A stretch of DNA of 64,000 bases from Streptomyces sp. LUP30 (GCF_001746365.1 NZ_MJAJ01000018.1:1-64000); one strand, 5' to 3'. Positions 28,400-37,618 are shown, numbered from the stretch's first letter. Numbers and translations: made by a program. The notes: generated from the sequence alone by a model not told the origin.

Positions 28400-31189
28400 A
28401 TGGGTAACGAGTCAGGAATGCGAGCACCGGTGCAGAAGACGCGGCCTCGGCGTACAGGCAGCCAGACGGCCTCCGAGGGGGGCGCGGAGCGCACCCCTGT
28501 CGGCAAGGGCCGCCCGACCCACGTACGCAACCGGCTGATCGTCGCGGTGGCCGTGGTGGCCGCCGCCATCGCCGGAGCCGGCGCGCCCTCGATCCTGGCC
28601 GCGTCCGGCCAGTTGAAGGACTCCCAGGATCTGGTCACCCTGGCCGAACAGTCCCAGGACGCCCTCGCCCTCGCCCAGTCCCTGGCGGACGAACGCGACG
28701 AGGTCACCACCTACGTGGCCGCCGGCCGCGTCAAGGCGAAGGCGCCCTCCCCGCAGGGCAGCGCCCGGGTCGACCGCCAGGCACGCGAGCTGACCACCGA
28801 GACGGACGTCTCCGCCGCGCTGCGCAAGGCCCTCGGCGCCGTTCCCTCCGTGCGGCAGTCGGCCCTCACCGGCAAGAGCACCGCGCTCCAGGCGCACCAG
28901 GGGTACTCCCAGGCCATCGCCGCGCTCCACGTCCTCGTCGACCGGCTGGCCGAGCAGATGCCGCCGCGCGCCGGATCCGGCGCGCACGCCCTCGCCGAGC
29001 TCGACAGCGCCGTCCAGCAGGCCTCCGCGACCCGGGGACTGCTCCTCGCGGCGCTGAACGTCCCCACCCGCGACGAGACCGCCTACGACCCCGTCACCGG
29101 CCGGTCGAGCACCGAGAAGGTCTCGTCCGACGCCGACACCGAGCAGCGCGACGCCCTCACCGCCGCCGCACAGCAGGCCCGGCTGCGCTCCGACGCCGCC
29201 CTCGCCGACTTCCGCGAGGGTGCGCCCGAGGACGCGGTGGCCTCCTACGACTCCACGGTCACCGGCGGCGACGTCGACGCCGCCGAGGCCTACCTCGCCT
29301 CCCTCACCGACCAGCCGGAGCTGAGCGGCCGCGACCTCGGCACCGGGGTCAAGAAGCTGGACGCCGCGCTCTCCGCCCGCCTCGACCTGATGCGCGGGGC
29401 CGAGTCCTCCCTGTACGGCCACCGGGTCGAGGATCTCGCCCGGCTGCGCGACGACGACGTCACCGGCCTGGAGATCCGCGTCGCCGTCCTCGGCGCGCTG
29501 ATGCTGCTCGCCGTCGCCGTGGCCACCGGCATGGCACGCAGCCTCACCCGCCCGCTGTCCGTGCTGCGCAGGGGCTCGGCACGGCTGGCGGGGGCCGAGA
29601 ACCCCGCGGCCGAGGAGCCGGTCGCCTTCACCGGCCGCAACGACGAGTTCGCCCAGGTCGTCCGCTCCGTCAACGCCCTGCACCAGCACGCCGTCGCCCT
29701 CCACGAGCGCGTCGCCACCCTGGAGTCCGACCGCAAGCACCTCGTGGGCCAGCGCCAGCGGATGGCCGACGCCCGCGAGGAACTGCGCGCCGAACTCGAC
29801 TCCTCCGCCGCCCAGCTGGACGGCCTGCGGGACAGCATCAGCGGCACCTTCGTCAACCTCGCCCTGCGGACCCTCGGCCTGGTCGAGCGCCAACTCGCCG
29901 TCATCGAGGGCCTGGAGGAGAGGGAACAGGACCCCGACCGGCTGGCCACGCTCTTCAAGCTCGACCACTTCGCCACCGTCATGCGCCGGCACAGCGAGAA
30001 CCTGCTGGTCCTGGCCGGCACGGAACACGTCCAGCAGCACGCGGGCCCCATCCCGCTGGTCGACGTGGTCCGCGCGGCGGTCAGCGAGATCGAGCGCTAC
30101 GAGCGCGTACGCATCTCGGCGCTGCCACCGCACGCGCACGTGGCGGGCTTCGCCGCCGACGACCTCTCCCACCTGCTGGCCGAACTCATGGAGAACGCCA
30201 CCGCGTTCTCCCCGCCGGACCTGCCCGTCGAGGTCTCCGGCTGGCTGCTGGAGAACGGTGAGGTCATGCTCTCCGTCCAGGACGAGGGCATCGGGATCCC
30301 GGACGACCGGCTCGGCCGGCTCAATGGCCGCCTCGCCGAGTTCGACCCCGAGACGCCGTACGACCAGGAGGGCGAGGAAGGACTCGGCCTCGGCCTGTAC
30401 GTGGTGGCCCGGCTGGCCCACCGGCACGGGGTGCGGGTCCGGCTGCGCGAGCAGAAGCAGGGCGGGGTGGCCGCCGTCGTCGTCCTGCCGACCCAGCTCC
30501 TCGCCGCCGCCCCGGCCGCCGCGGTCCCCTCCTCGGCGCCGTCCGCCGCGGGCGCCCACGCCTTCTCCCTGCCCGGCGCCGACGCCGAGGCCAACTCCAA
30601 CGTCCTGCCAGGGCGTTCGAAGCCCGCCGATCCACTGGTCGCGCTGGCCGAGAAGGCCGTACGCCAGGCGAAGAGCCCGGCGGAGTCGCCCGCCGAGACG
30701 ACCATGGAACTCCTGCTGCCGATCCCCCCGGGGGAGCCCGGCACCGCGCAGGACGAGCACGCCCACGCGTCCGCCGCCGACCACGAGGACGCGTCCCAGG
30801 AGCCACCCGCACCCGCCGACGAGGCCGCCGCGGGCCAAGCCGGCACGGAACACGCCCGCACCCCCGACGCCCCGGAGGAACCCCTCACCGACAAGGGACT
30901 CCCCAAGCGCACACCCAAGATCACCGCACCCGCCCACGCCCCGCGCCAGCGGACCGCTTCGGTCGACGCGGACGCCCTCCGCCGCCGTCTGGGCGGTTTC
31001 CGCCGGGGGGCGGAGGCCGGCTACCGCGAGGTGGAGGCGGAGATCGCCGAGAAGACGGGCCAGAACCGGGTCCCGTCCCAAGAGGCAGTACGCGACACAG
31101 CACGGACCACCGCACGAAAAGCAGCTCAAGAAGCACACGCACACGCCGAAGAAGACACGGGGGGCACAGTCGAGGAGGCAAGTAGTTGA
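28400..31189 (+). CDS. cvnA: Conservon sensor-kinase-like protein CvnA
   Basis: This protein of about 929 residues has an N-terminal membrane helix (RLIVAVAVVAAAIAG), an extracellular nitrate-sensor-like helical domain, a second helix (LGALMLLAVAVATGMA), HAMP, and an ATPase domain (LMENATAFSPP, DEGIGIP, GLGLGLYVVARL). A long disordered Pro/Glu/Ala tail follows. The usual HisKA phosphoacceptor motif is absent, as is normal for CvnA, so it probably signals to the GTPase CvnD rather than to a response regulator. The start is uncertain: ATG 28400 or 28418. Its stop overlaps the cvnB start. Confidence 0.88.
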   Translation: MGNESGMRAPVQKTRPRRTGSQTASEGGAERTPVGKGRPTHVRNRLIVAVAVVAAAIAGAGAPSILAASGQLKDSQDLVTLAEQSQDALALAQSLADERDEVTTYVAAGRVKAKAPSPQGSARVDRQARELTTETDVSAALRKALGAVPSVRQSALTGKSTALQAHQGYSQAIAALHVLVDRLAEQMPPRAGSGAHALAELDSAVQQASATRGLLLAALNVPTRDETAYDPVTGRSSTEKVSSDADTEQRDALTAAAQQARLRSDAALADFREGAPEDAVASYDSTVTGGDVDAAEAYLASLTDQPELSGRDLGTGVKKLDAALSARLDLMRGAESSLYGHRVEDLARLRDDDVTGLEIRVAVLGALMLLAVAVATGMARSLTRPLSVLRRGSARLAGAENPAAEEPVAFTGRNDEFAQVVRSVNALHQHAVALHERVATLESDRKHLVGQRQRMADAREELRAELDSSAAQLDGLRDSISGTFVNLALRTLGLVERQLAVIEGLEEREQDPDRLATLFKLDHFATVMRRHSENLLVLAGTEHVQQHAGPIPLVDVVRAAVSEIERYERVRISALPPHAHVAGFAADDLSHLLAELMENATAFSPPDLPVEVSGWLLENGEVMLSVQDEGIGIPDDRLGRLNGRLAEFDPETPYDQEGEEGLGLGLYVVARLAHRHGVRVRLREQKQGGVAAVVVLPTQLLAAAPAAAVPSSAPSAAGAHAFSLPGADAEANSNVLPGRSKPADPLVALAEKAVRQAKSPAESPAETTMELLLPIPPGEPGTAQDEHAHASAADHEDASQEPPAPADEAAAGQAGTEHARTPDAPEEPLTDKGLPKRTPKITAPAHAPRQRTASVDADALRRRLGGFRRGAEAGYREVEAEIAEKTGQNRVPSQEAVRDTARTTARKAAQEAHAHAEEDTGGTVEEASS

Positions 31190-31689
31190 CCGCGCCCAGT
31201 ACCTTCGGACTGAGCAGTGAAGCCCGTAACCTGCACTGGCTGTTGACCAACCTCGTGGAGGAGGTCCCCGGCATCCAGTCCGTCGCCGTCGTGTCCTCGG
31301 ACGGCCTGCTCCTGCTGTCCTCGGACGCAGCTCACAACGACGAGGCCCGCCAGGCCCGCGAGACCAAACCCTCCGGTCCGCGAGGCTCCTCCGCTGACCT
31401 CGCGACCATCGTCTCGGGCATCGGCAGCCTCACCATCGGCGCCGCCAAGCTCATGGCGTTCGGCGGGGTGAAACACACCATGATCGCGATGGACGAGGGC
31501 AGCCTCTTCGTCATGTCGATCAGCGACGGCTCGCTCCTGGGCGTGCACGGCTCCGCCGACTGCGACATGAGCGTGGTGGCGTACCACATGGCGCTCTTCG
31601 TGGGCCGCGCCGGACACGTCCTGACCCCCGAACTGCGCAGCGAGCTGCGGCAGTCGCTGGAGTCCGCCACCACGGGGAGCTTCGGATGA
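31186..31689 (+). CDS. cvnB: Conservon roadblock/LC7 protein CvnB
   Basis: This 167-residue roadblock/LC7 protein (LSSEARNLHWLLTNLVEEVPG, then SVAVVSSDGLLLLSSD) probably forms a dimeric platform for the GTPase CvnD, by analogy with MglB. The start codon is TTG in a TTGA overlap with the cvnA stop. GGAGG about 8 bases upstream decides this choice. It is second in cvnABCD. Confidence 0.92.
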   Translation: MTAPSTFGLSSEARNLHWLLTNLVEEVPGIQSVAVVSSDGLLLLSSDAAHNDEARQARETKPSGPRGSSADLATIVSGIGSLTIGAAKLMAFGGVKHTMIAMDEGSLFVMSISDGSLLGVHGSADCDMSVVAYHMALFVGRAGHVLTPELRSELRQSLESATTGSFG

Positions 31690-32117
31690 GCGCCGTCCCG
31701 CAGCAGCCGCAGGGCGGCAGGCAGCAGCTCCCGGTCCGCGGCGGCGACCGCAAACCCGCCCGGGTGCGCCCCTATTCGCTCACCGGCGGCCGCACCCGCT
31801 TCGGACACGTCCTTCTCGTCGAGACGTTCGTGGCGGCCCTGGAAGCCCCCGAGGAACGCAGGGAACTGACGAACGGGTCGCTCAAGTCGACGGTCATGCC
31901 GGAGCTGCGGGCCATCGTCGAACTGTGCCGCCGTATGCGCACGGTGGCCGAGATCGCCGCATTGCTGAAGATGCCGCTCGGAGTGGTCCGGGTGCTCCTC
32001 AGCGACCTCGCGGACCAGGGAAAGATCCGTGTGTACGGCACCGGTACCGCTCACGGTACGGGCCGTCCCGACCGCGCTCTGCTGGAAAGGGTGCTGAGTG
32101 GACTCCGTCGTCTCTGA
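31686..32117 (+). CDS. cvnC: Conservon DUF742 protein CvnC
   Basis: This 143-residue protein has the DUF742 signature: VRPYSLTGGRTRF and a helix-turn-helix-like C-terminal half (EIAALLKMPLGVVRVLLSDLADQGKI). ATG 31686 overlaps the cvnB stop (ATGA), and its 3' end overlaps cvnD by 20 bp. CvnC proteins are thought to join the conservon signalling complex at the membrane. Confidence 0.92.
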   Translation: MSAVPQQPQGGRQQLPVRGGDRKPARVRPYSLTGGRTRFGHVLLVETFVAALEAPEERRELTNGSLKSTVMPELRAIVELCRRMRTVAEIAALLKMPLGVVRVLLSDLADQGKIRVYGTGTAHGTGRPDRALLERVLSGLRRL

Positions 32118-32754
32118 CGCCGCCTCCTCGTTCGGCGTCACCCCCCTCGTCGCGCCCGTGACCGAGCCCGACGAACCCCTGAAGCCGTGGCAGACGGACC
32201 GCACCCGCGCCCCCATAGCCACCAAGATCGTGGTGGCCGGCGGCTTCGGCGTCGGCAAGACCACCCTCGTCGGCACCGTCTCGGAGATCGAGCCCCTCCA
32301 GACCGAGGCGCTGATGACCGAGGCCAGCGAGGAGACCGACGACCTCACGGGCACGCCCGAGAAGACCACCACCACGGTCGCCATGGACTACGGCCGACTC
32401 ACGCTCGACGACGACCTCGTGCTCTACCTGTTCGGGACGCCGGGCCAGCAGCGGTTCTGGTTCATGTGGGACGACCTGGTGCGCGGCGCGATCGGCGCGG
32501 TCGTGCTGGCCGACACCCGCCGTCTCAAGGACTGCTTCCCCGCCCTGGACTACTTCGAGAGCTGCGGACTGCCCTACGTCGTCGCCGTCAACCACTTCGA
32601 CGGCAGCGAGCTGTTCGAGCCGGAGGACGTGCGGGAGGCGCTGACGATCCCCTCGCACATACCTGTCATGATCATGGATGCGCGGCGCCGGATCTCGGTG
32701 ATCGAGACCCTTCTGGCCCTGGTCGGCCACGCGCTCGACGCAACCCCCGAGTAA
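32098..32754 (+). CDS. cvnD: Conservon small GTPase CvnD
   Basis: This 218-residue P-loop GTPase has the G1 motif GGFGVGKTTL, G3 LFGTPGQQRF and a G4-like VAVNHFDG (Asn-His in place of the usual Asn-Lys). GTG 32098 lies inside the end of cvnC, a 20-bp overlap indicating tight coupling. It is the MglA-like output switch of the conservon; CvnB is the likely regulator. Confidence 0.93.
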   Translation: MDSVVSDAASSFGVTPLVAPVTEPDEPLKPWQTDRTRAPIATKIVVAGGFGVGKTTLVGTVSEIEPLQTEALMTEASEETDDLTGTPEKTTTTVAMDYGRLTLDDDLVLYLFGTPGQQRFWFMWDDLVRGAIGAVVLADTRRLKDCFPALDYFESCGLPYVVAVNHFDGSELFEPEDVREALTIPSHIPVMIMDARRRISVIETLLALVGHALDATPE

Positions 32755-32776
32755 GGCCCCTCAAGGAGTCCCCCGC

Positions 32777-34030
32777 ATGCGGAAGATACTCGTCGTCGGA
32801 GCCGGCCAGTCCGGTCTCCAGCTCGCCCTCGGCCTCCAGTCGCACGGGTACGAGGTCACCCTGATGTCGAACCGGACGGCGGACGAGATCCGCTCCGGCC
32901 GGGTCATGTCGACGCAGTGCATGTTCGACACCGCCCTGCAGCACGAGCGCGACCTCCAGCTGAACTTCTGGGAGCAGCAGGCCCCGAAGATCGAGGGCCT
33001 CGGCGTCTCGGTCGCCGCCCCCGGCTCGCACGACCCGGGCCCCACCCAGCGCGCGATCGACTGGCTGGGCCGGCTCGACGGGCATGCGCAGTCCGTCGAC
33101 CAGCGGGTGAAGATGGCCGGCTGGATGGAGACGTTCGCCCAGCGCGGCGGCCAGCTCGTCATCCACGGCGCGGCCGTCTCCGACCTCGACTACTTCTCCC
33201 GCGCCTACGACCTCGTCCTGGTCTCGGCCGGCAAGGGCGAGCTCGTCCAGATGTTCGGCCGCGACGCCGAGCGCTCGCCCTACCGCGAGCCGCAGCGCGC
33301 CCTCGCCGTCTCCTACGTCCACGGCCTGGGACCGCGCCCGGAGCACCCGGACACCGAGGCGGTCCGCTGCAACCTCGTCCCCGGCGTCGGCGAACTCTTC
33401 GTCATGCCCACGCTCACCACCTCCGGTCGTGCGGACATCCTGTTCTGGGAGGGCATACCCGGCGGCCCGCTGGACGTCTTCAACGGCGTCAAGGACCCCG
33501 CGGAGCACCTCTCCCTGACCCTGGAACTCATGGAGAAGTTCACGCCCTGGGAGTACGCGCGGGCCACCCGGGTCGAACTGACCGACGCCGGCGGCACCCT
33601 GGCCGGCCGCTACGCGCCCACCGTCCGCAACCCGATCGGCCGGCTCCCCGGCGGCGGTCTGGTGCTCGGCGTCGCCGACGTCGTCGTCGCCAACGACCCG
33701 ATCACCGGACAGGGCTCCAACTCCGCCGCCAAGTGCGCGGCCGCCTACCTCGCGTCGATCCTGGAGCGCGGCGAGAAGGAGTTCGACGAGGAGTGGATGA
33801 GCGCGACGTTCGACCGGTACTGGGACACCGCGCAGCACGTCACCAAGTGGACCAACGCGATGCTGGCCCCGCCGCCGGAGCACATCGTCAACCTGCTGGG
33901 CGCGGCCGGGCAGCTGCAGCCCGCGGCTGATCGTTTCGCCAACGCGTTCAACGACCCGGCCGACTTCGAGAACTTCTTCTACGAGCCCGACAAAACGGCC
34001 GCCTACCTGGGCTCGCTGACCGGAGCCTGA
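32777..34030 (+). CDS. Styrene/indole monooxygenase-like FAD-dependent protein
   Basis: This 417-residue flavoprotein of the StyA/indole monooxygenase type starts with the dinucleotide-binding motif VGAGQSGLQLALGL. NRTADEIRSGRVMSTQCMF, typical of this family, and a C-terminal GQGSNSAAKCAA segment follow. StyA enzymes epoxidise with FADH2 supplied by a separate reductase (StyB), which is not in this window. The start is 22 bp after cvnD with an AAGGAG site, so it belongs to the conservon operon, in the place where other conservons carry a P450. Its last 28 bp overlap the opposing NlpC/P60 gene. Confidence 0.85.
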   Translation: MRKILVVGAGQSGLQLALGLQSHGYEVTLMSNRTADEIRSGRVMSTQCMFDTALQHERDLQLNFWEQQAPKIEGLGVSVAAPGSHDPGPTQRAIDWLGRLDGHAQSVDQRVKMAGWMETFAQRGGQLVIHGAAVSDLDYFSRAYDLVLVSAGKGELVQMFGRDAERSPYREPQRALAVSYVHGLGPRPEHPDTEAVRCNLVPGVGELFVMPTLTTSGRADILFWEGIPGGPLDVFNGVKDPAEHLSLTLELMEKFTPWEYARATRVELTDAGGTLAGRYAPTVRNPIGRLPGGGLVLGVADVVVANDPITGQGSNSAAKCAAAYLASILERGEKEFDEEWMSATFDRYWDTAQHVTKWTNAMLAPPPEHIVNLLGAAGQLQPAADRFANAFNDPADFENFFYEPDKTAAYLGSLTGA

Positions 34031-35343
34031 CGAGCCGGCGCCGCTCCCGCCCCGGCCGCCGCGGGCGGGAGCCTCGGCGGCCGGTACCGCCGCAGGGGCG
34101 CGCCGCCCGGATCCGGACGCACCGCGCCGAGCACCGGGTTGGACGCCAGCGGGGAGACCTTCACCTTCTCGCCGGTCCGCGGGGCCTGCACCACCATGCC
34201 CTGCCCGAGATACATCGCCACATGCGTCGCCTCCGGGAAGTAGATCACCAGGTCGCCCGGACGCAGCTCCTTCAGCGGGATCCGCTTCAGCCGCGCCCAC
34301 TGCTCCTCGCTGGTCCGGGGGACCGGGGTCCCGGCCTGCCCCCAGGCCTGCGAGGTCAGGCCGGAGCAGTCGTACGACCTCGGCCCCTGTGCGCCCCATT
34401 CGTACGGCTTGCCGAGCTGGCGCACCGCGTACCGCACGGCCTTCTCGCCCTCCTCGGACGGCTTGCCGTCGTCGCCGAGCGCACCGGACGCCACGAGCTT
34501 CTCCTGCGCCCGCGCCACCCCGTCGCGCTCCAACGCGGCGAGCGCGGTGAGCTGCTCGGCGGTGAGCGAGGCCAGGAGCTTCTGGACGTCGTCCAGGCGC
34601 CGGCGCACGTCGTCGCGCTCCTTCTTCCTGCGCGCGGCGAGGGTGAGCTGGCCGTCGAGGGCGGCGCGGGCCCGGCGGGCCAGCCCGGCGGCCCGGCGCT
34701 CGCCGTTCTCCAGCCGCCCGACCGTCTCCTCCCGCTCGCGGGCCAGCCGGCCGATCACATGCCCCTGGTCGAGGGCGTGCTGCGGATCCCTGGCGAGCAG
34801 CAGCCGTACGTAGGGGGAGAGGGCGGTGCTGCCCTGGTACTGCTGGCGGGCGAGACGTCCGGCCGCGCCGCGGCTGTCGTGCAGCGAGAGCCGGGCCTTC
34901 GCCAGGTCGCCGTCCAGCCGCCCGGTCTCGGCCCGCCGCCTTTGCAGCTCCTCCTCGGTGGCGTTGTAGGCCTCGGTGGCCGCCTCGGCCTCCCGGTACA
35001 GCCGCTGAAGGTCCGTCAGCAACTCGGCGACGGTCCGCCCGCCGGAGCCGGAGCCGGAACCGGCACCCGAGCTGGAACCGGGATCCGGGGCGTCGGGGGC
35101 GTCCGCTCCGGTTGCCGACGACCCTCTCGGGTCCGTATCCGTATCCGTATCCGCATCCGAAGCCGGGTCCAGGTCCGACTGTGGGTCCGGGGCGGGGTCC
35201 GGGGTCCGCGGTGCGGCCGTCGTCCGTTCGCCGGCCCCCGGTGGCTCCGTGGTGGCCACGGCGAGTCCGGGAGCCAGCACGGTCTGCGCGGCGAGCGCCG
35301 CCGTGGAGACCGTACAGACCAGACGCAGCAGTCTTCCTGACAC
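34003..35343 (-). CDS. Secreted NlpC/P60 peptidoglycan hydrolase with coiled coil
   Basis: This 446-residue protein has a signal peptide (LLRLVCTVSTAALAAQTVLA), a disordered segment with Asp/Thr repeats (about 45-85), a long coiled coil (about 100-290), and a C-terminal NlpC/P60 domain. The domain has the catalytic Cys in YDCSGL and His in THVAMYLG. It should cleave D-Glu-meso-DAP-type bonds in wall peptides; the coiled coil may bind an FtsEX-like activator. GTG 35343 has GGAGG 7 bases upstream, which decides it over an ATG at 35376. The 3' end overlaps the monooxygenase gene tail-to-tail. Confidence 0.9.
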   Translation of the reverse strand: MSGRLLRLVCTVSTAALAAQTVLAPGLAVATTEPPGAGERTTAAPRTPDPAPDPQSDLDPASDADTDTDTDPRGSSATGADAPDAPDPGSSSGAGSGSGSGGRTVAELLTDLQRLYREAEAATEAYNATEEELQRRRAETGRLDGDLAKARLSLHDSRGAAGRLARQQYQGSTALSPYVRLLLARDPQHALDQGHVIGRLAREREETVGRLENGERRAAGLARRARAALDGQLTLAARRKKERDDVRRRLDDVQKLLASLTAEQLTALAALERDGVARAQEKLVASGALGDDGKPSEEGEKAVRYAVRQLGKPYEWGAQGPRSYDCSGLTSQAWGQAGTPVPRTSEEQWARLKRIPLKELRPGDLVIYFPEATHVAMYLGQGMVVQAPRTGEKVKVSPLASNPVLGAVRPDPGGAPLRRYRPPRLPPAAAGAGAAPARQAPVSEPR

Positions 35344-35526
35344 GTCATCACCTCCGCTGCGGAGTGGCCCCTCCACCCCGCAGGGCGAGCATCAGGCGTG
35401 CGCGCGCAGTCCGCGCGCCGGGCGTGCGCGGTTCGGCGCAACGACGTCACCCGTCGGCGTCGTCCCGCCGTCCCTCCGGCGTGGCGTCGGGCGTGGCGCG
35501 CGGACGGTCCTCCTGCCCGCCCCGGG

Positions 35527-35808
35527 TCACGCGTCCGGTCGCGCCCCGGGCTTGGACCAGGGCCACCGCAGCCGCCCGCTCCCCTCCGCGTCGGGGTCGA
35601 ACTCGTACTTCCAGCCCCGGGGCAGCCCGAGCCGCCTGCTGTGCCCGCGGGGCACGCGCCGGTAGACCAGGACGGTCGGCGGACCCCCGGCCGGGCCGGG
35701 CAGGGGAATACGGTACGTCTTGGGCGGGTGCCCGGTGGGACCCAGCAGCACGGGCAGCACCCGGCCGTCCATGGGTCCGCCCTCGAAGGGGGTGTCTTCG
35801 CTCTTCAC
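35527..35808 (-). CDS. Small conserved hypothetical protein
   Basis: This 93-residue protein contains GGPMDGRVLPVLLGP, a beta-rich PPKTYRIPLPGP segment and a C-terminal WKYEFDPDAEG, with no membrane helix. The codon third positions are G/C-rich throughout. It begins with GTG 35808, only 14 bp after the TetR stop, so it is probably in the tetR transcript. No function recognised; the ribosome binding site is weak. Confidence 0.6.
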   Translation of the reverse strand: MKSEDTPFEGGPMDGRVLPVLLGPTGHPPKTYRIPLPGPAGGPPTVLVYRRVPRGHSRRLGLPRGWKYEFDPDAEGSGRLRWPWSKPGARPDA

Positions 35809-35822
35809 CGCACCAGTGTCGA

Positions 35823-36473
35823 TCAGGTCTCCGTGCTCAGCGCACCCCGGACCAGTTCGGCGGTCTGCGCGTCCCGCGTCGCGGTCACCGCGAGGACGGC
35901 GACGAACTGGTCGACCAGCCAGTCCCGCAGCTCGTCGGCGGGCGGCTGCTTGTCCTCGTCGAGCCAGATGAGGGACGCCGCCTCGACGGCCGTGATCCAC
36001 ATCCGCACGGTCATCCGGAGCCGAGGCCCGGGGTCCGGAACCCCGAGGTGGCGGTAGATGGCCTCGGCGGCGGCCCGCCGCACGCCGTCGACGATGGCGG
36101 TCGTCCGGGAGGTCTCCACGACGCTGCCGCCCTGCAGCAGTGCACTGAATCCGGCGTCATGGCGGCCGACGAAGGTCAGATAGCGGTCGAGGACGCGGGC
36201 GAGGCGGGGGAGGAGCGGCCCGTCCTGGGGCTCGTCGAAGCAGTGGTGCAGCTCCTCGGCGGCGGAGCGCAGAGCGGCCTCGTAGAGCTGCTGCTTGCCG
36301 CCGGGGAAGTACCGGTAGACGAGCGGCCGGGACACCCCGGCGGCCTCCGCCACGTCGTCCAGCGAGACGTCCTCGGGAACGCGGTGCGCGAAGAGCGACA
36401 GCGCCGCGTCGAGAAGCTGACTGCGACGCTCCTCGACGCTGAGACGACGGTAGGCGGGGGCGGCTGGCGTCAT
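35823..36473 (-). CDS. TetR-family transcriptional regulator
   Basis: This 216-residue protein has a typical N-terminal TetR helix-turn-helix (SLDDVAEAAGVSRPLVYRYFPGGKQQLYEAAL) and a helical ligand domain. ATG 36473 is used. The diiron oxygenase gene lies 170 bp upstream on the same strand and has a dyad in its promoter spacer. This regulator is the likely repressor, though the link is inferred from position. Confidence 0.9.
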   Translation of the reverse strand: MTPAAPAYRRLSVEERRSQLLDAALSLFAHRVPEDVSLDDVAEAAGVSRPLVYRYFPGGKQQLYEAALRSAAEELHHCFDEPQDGPLLPRLARVLDRYLTFVGRHDAGFSALLQGGSVVETSRTTAIVDGVRRAAAEAIYRHLGVPDPGPRLRMTVRMWITAVEAASLIWLDEDKQPPADELRDWLVDQFVAVLAVTATRDAQTAELVRGALSTET

Positions 36474-36643
36474 GACGAGCAGCGTAATCGCCCCCGCAGC
36501 CCGACGCCCCGCCCCCGGCCCTCGCCCGGACGAGACGTCCGCCCCCGGCCGGACGGGACTCCCCGCCCCCGGCTCGCGCCGGATGACGCACCCCGGCCCG
36601 GTCGGACGAGGCCACGGCTCGACGACCCGGCGACCCGGCGAGG

Positions 36644-37582
36644 TCAGGCGAGCAGGCCCGAGGACTTCCACAGGCGGCGGCCCACTCCGCGCAGTACGCC
36701 TATGTCGTCCAGGAAGTCCGTCAGCCGCTTCGCTCCCGACTGCATGACCTCCCGGCGGTGCCCGCTCGCCTGGACCTGTGCCACGGCCTCGCGGCGGTCC
36801 AGGCCCACGTTCCGGTAGACCTCGGGGTTCACGAAGGCCACGGAGAACACCCGGGCGAACTCACCGGACGTGACGCGGGTGAACTCCTGCGACCACCTCG
36901 GCGCCGTCACCATCTGGCGGCGCAGCTCCTCCCGCGCGTAGCGCACATGCCGGGCCTCCTCCACGACATGGATCCGGGTGACGCCCCGGACCAGCGGCTG
37001 GACCCGCTCGTCGGGGAAGGTCAGCCGCTGCATCCAGTCGAGGACCTCCTCGCCGAGCAGGGTCGCGGTGAAGGAGCCGGGGGTCGTGGAGACCGTCTTG
37101 AACAGGCGGCCCATGTTCTGGTGAGCCCGGCTCACCGGGTACACGGGCGTGCCGCCGCGCTCGATGAGCCGGGCGAACATCTTCGAGTGCCGGCACTCGT
37201 CCTCGATCTCGGTCAGCGCGTACCGCACGTGCGCGCTCGTCGCGGCCTTGTCGTAGATGTGCCGCACGAGCAGCTGCATGAGGATGATCTCGAACCAGAT
37301 GCCGAGCGAGGCGAGCGCGGCGGCCTCGTGCCGGGACAGCAGGATCCGCTGCTCCTCGCTCATCCGCCGCCACATCGGGGTGTCGTACAGCGACACGAGC
37401 TCCGGCGGCCAGAACCACTTGCCGTCCTCGAAGGGCGCGTCCCAGTCCAGCTCCTTGTCCGGGTCGAAGGAGTGCTTGGCGGAGGACGCGAGCAGTCGCT
37501 CGGCCACCTGCTCCCGGTCCTTGAGCAGGCCCAGCGCGTCCCGCAGCCCTTCCAGCGCGTCGGCATCCGTGAGGGTCGTCAT
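36644..37582 (-). CDS. AurF-type diiron oxygenase
   Basis: This 312-residue helical protein has the paired acidic/His metal ligands of AurF-like non-haem diiron oxygenases: Glu in SRHEAAAL, EIEDECRHSKMF, GEEVLDWM and HVVEEARHVRYA. Known relatives oxidise arylamines or other small substrates; the substrate here cannot be predicted. No biosynthetic cluster surrounds it, and the neighbours are a TetR regulator and cell-wall genes. ATG 37582 lies directly after a good promoter, so the transcript is probably leaderless. Confidence 0.82.
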   Translation of the reverse strand: MTTLTDADALEGLRDALGLLKDREQVAERLLASSAKHSFDPDKELDWDAPFEDGKWFWPPELVSLYDTPMWRRMSEEQRILLSRHEAAALASLGIWFEIILMQLLVRHIYDKAATSAHVRYALTEIEDECRHSKMFARLIERGGTPVYPVSRAHQNMGRLFKTVSTTPGSFTATLLGEEVLDWMQRLTFPDERVQPLVRGVTRIHVVEEARHVRYAREELRRQMVTAPRWSQEFTRVTSGEFARVFSVAFVNPEVYRNVGLDRREAVAQVQASGHRREVMQSGAKRLTDFLDDIGVLRGVGRRLWKSSGLLA

Positions 37583-37589
37583 GGCTCTT

Positions 37590-37618
37590 ATGAGACTGCT
37601 TGTCAGCAAGGCCGTCAA
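37590..37618 (-). promoter_or_regulatory. Promoter of the diiron oxygenase gene with operator in the spacer
   Basis: On the minus strand TTGACG (37613-37618), a 17-bp spacer and TCTCAT (37590-37595) form a good promoter. The spacer holds CTTG-CTGA-CAAG (37599-37610), an inverted repeat well placed for TetR repression. The start ATG is 7 bases after the -10, implying a leaderless or nearly leaderless mRNA. Confidence 0.55.

Noticed and set aside
28412..31144. A 910-codon open frame antisense to cvnA
   Set aside because: Low-complexity Gly/Val/Arg product opposite a clear conservon gene.
35344..35526. c-di-AMP (ydaO-type) riboswitch upstream of the NlpC/P60 gene
   Set aside because: Such riboswitches often precede wall hydrolase genes in Streptomyces, but I could not find the conserved core or pairing pattern in this 183-bp region.
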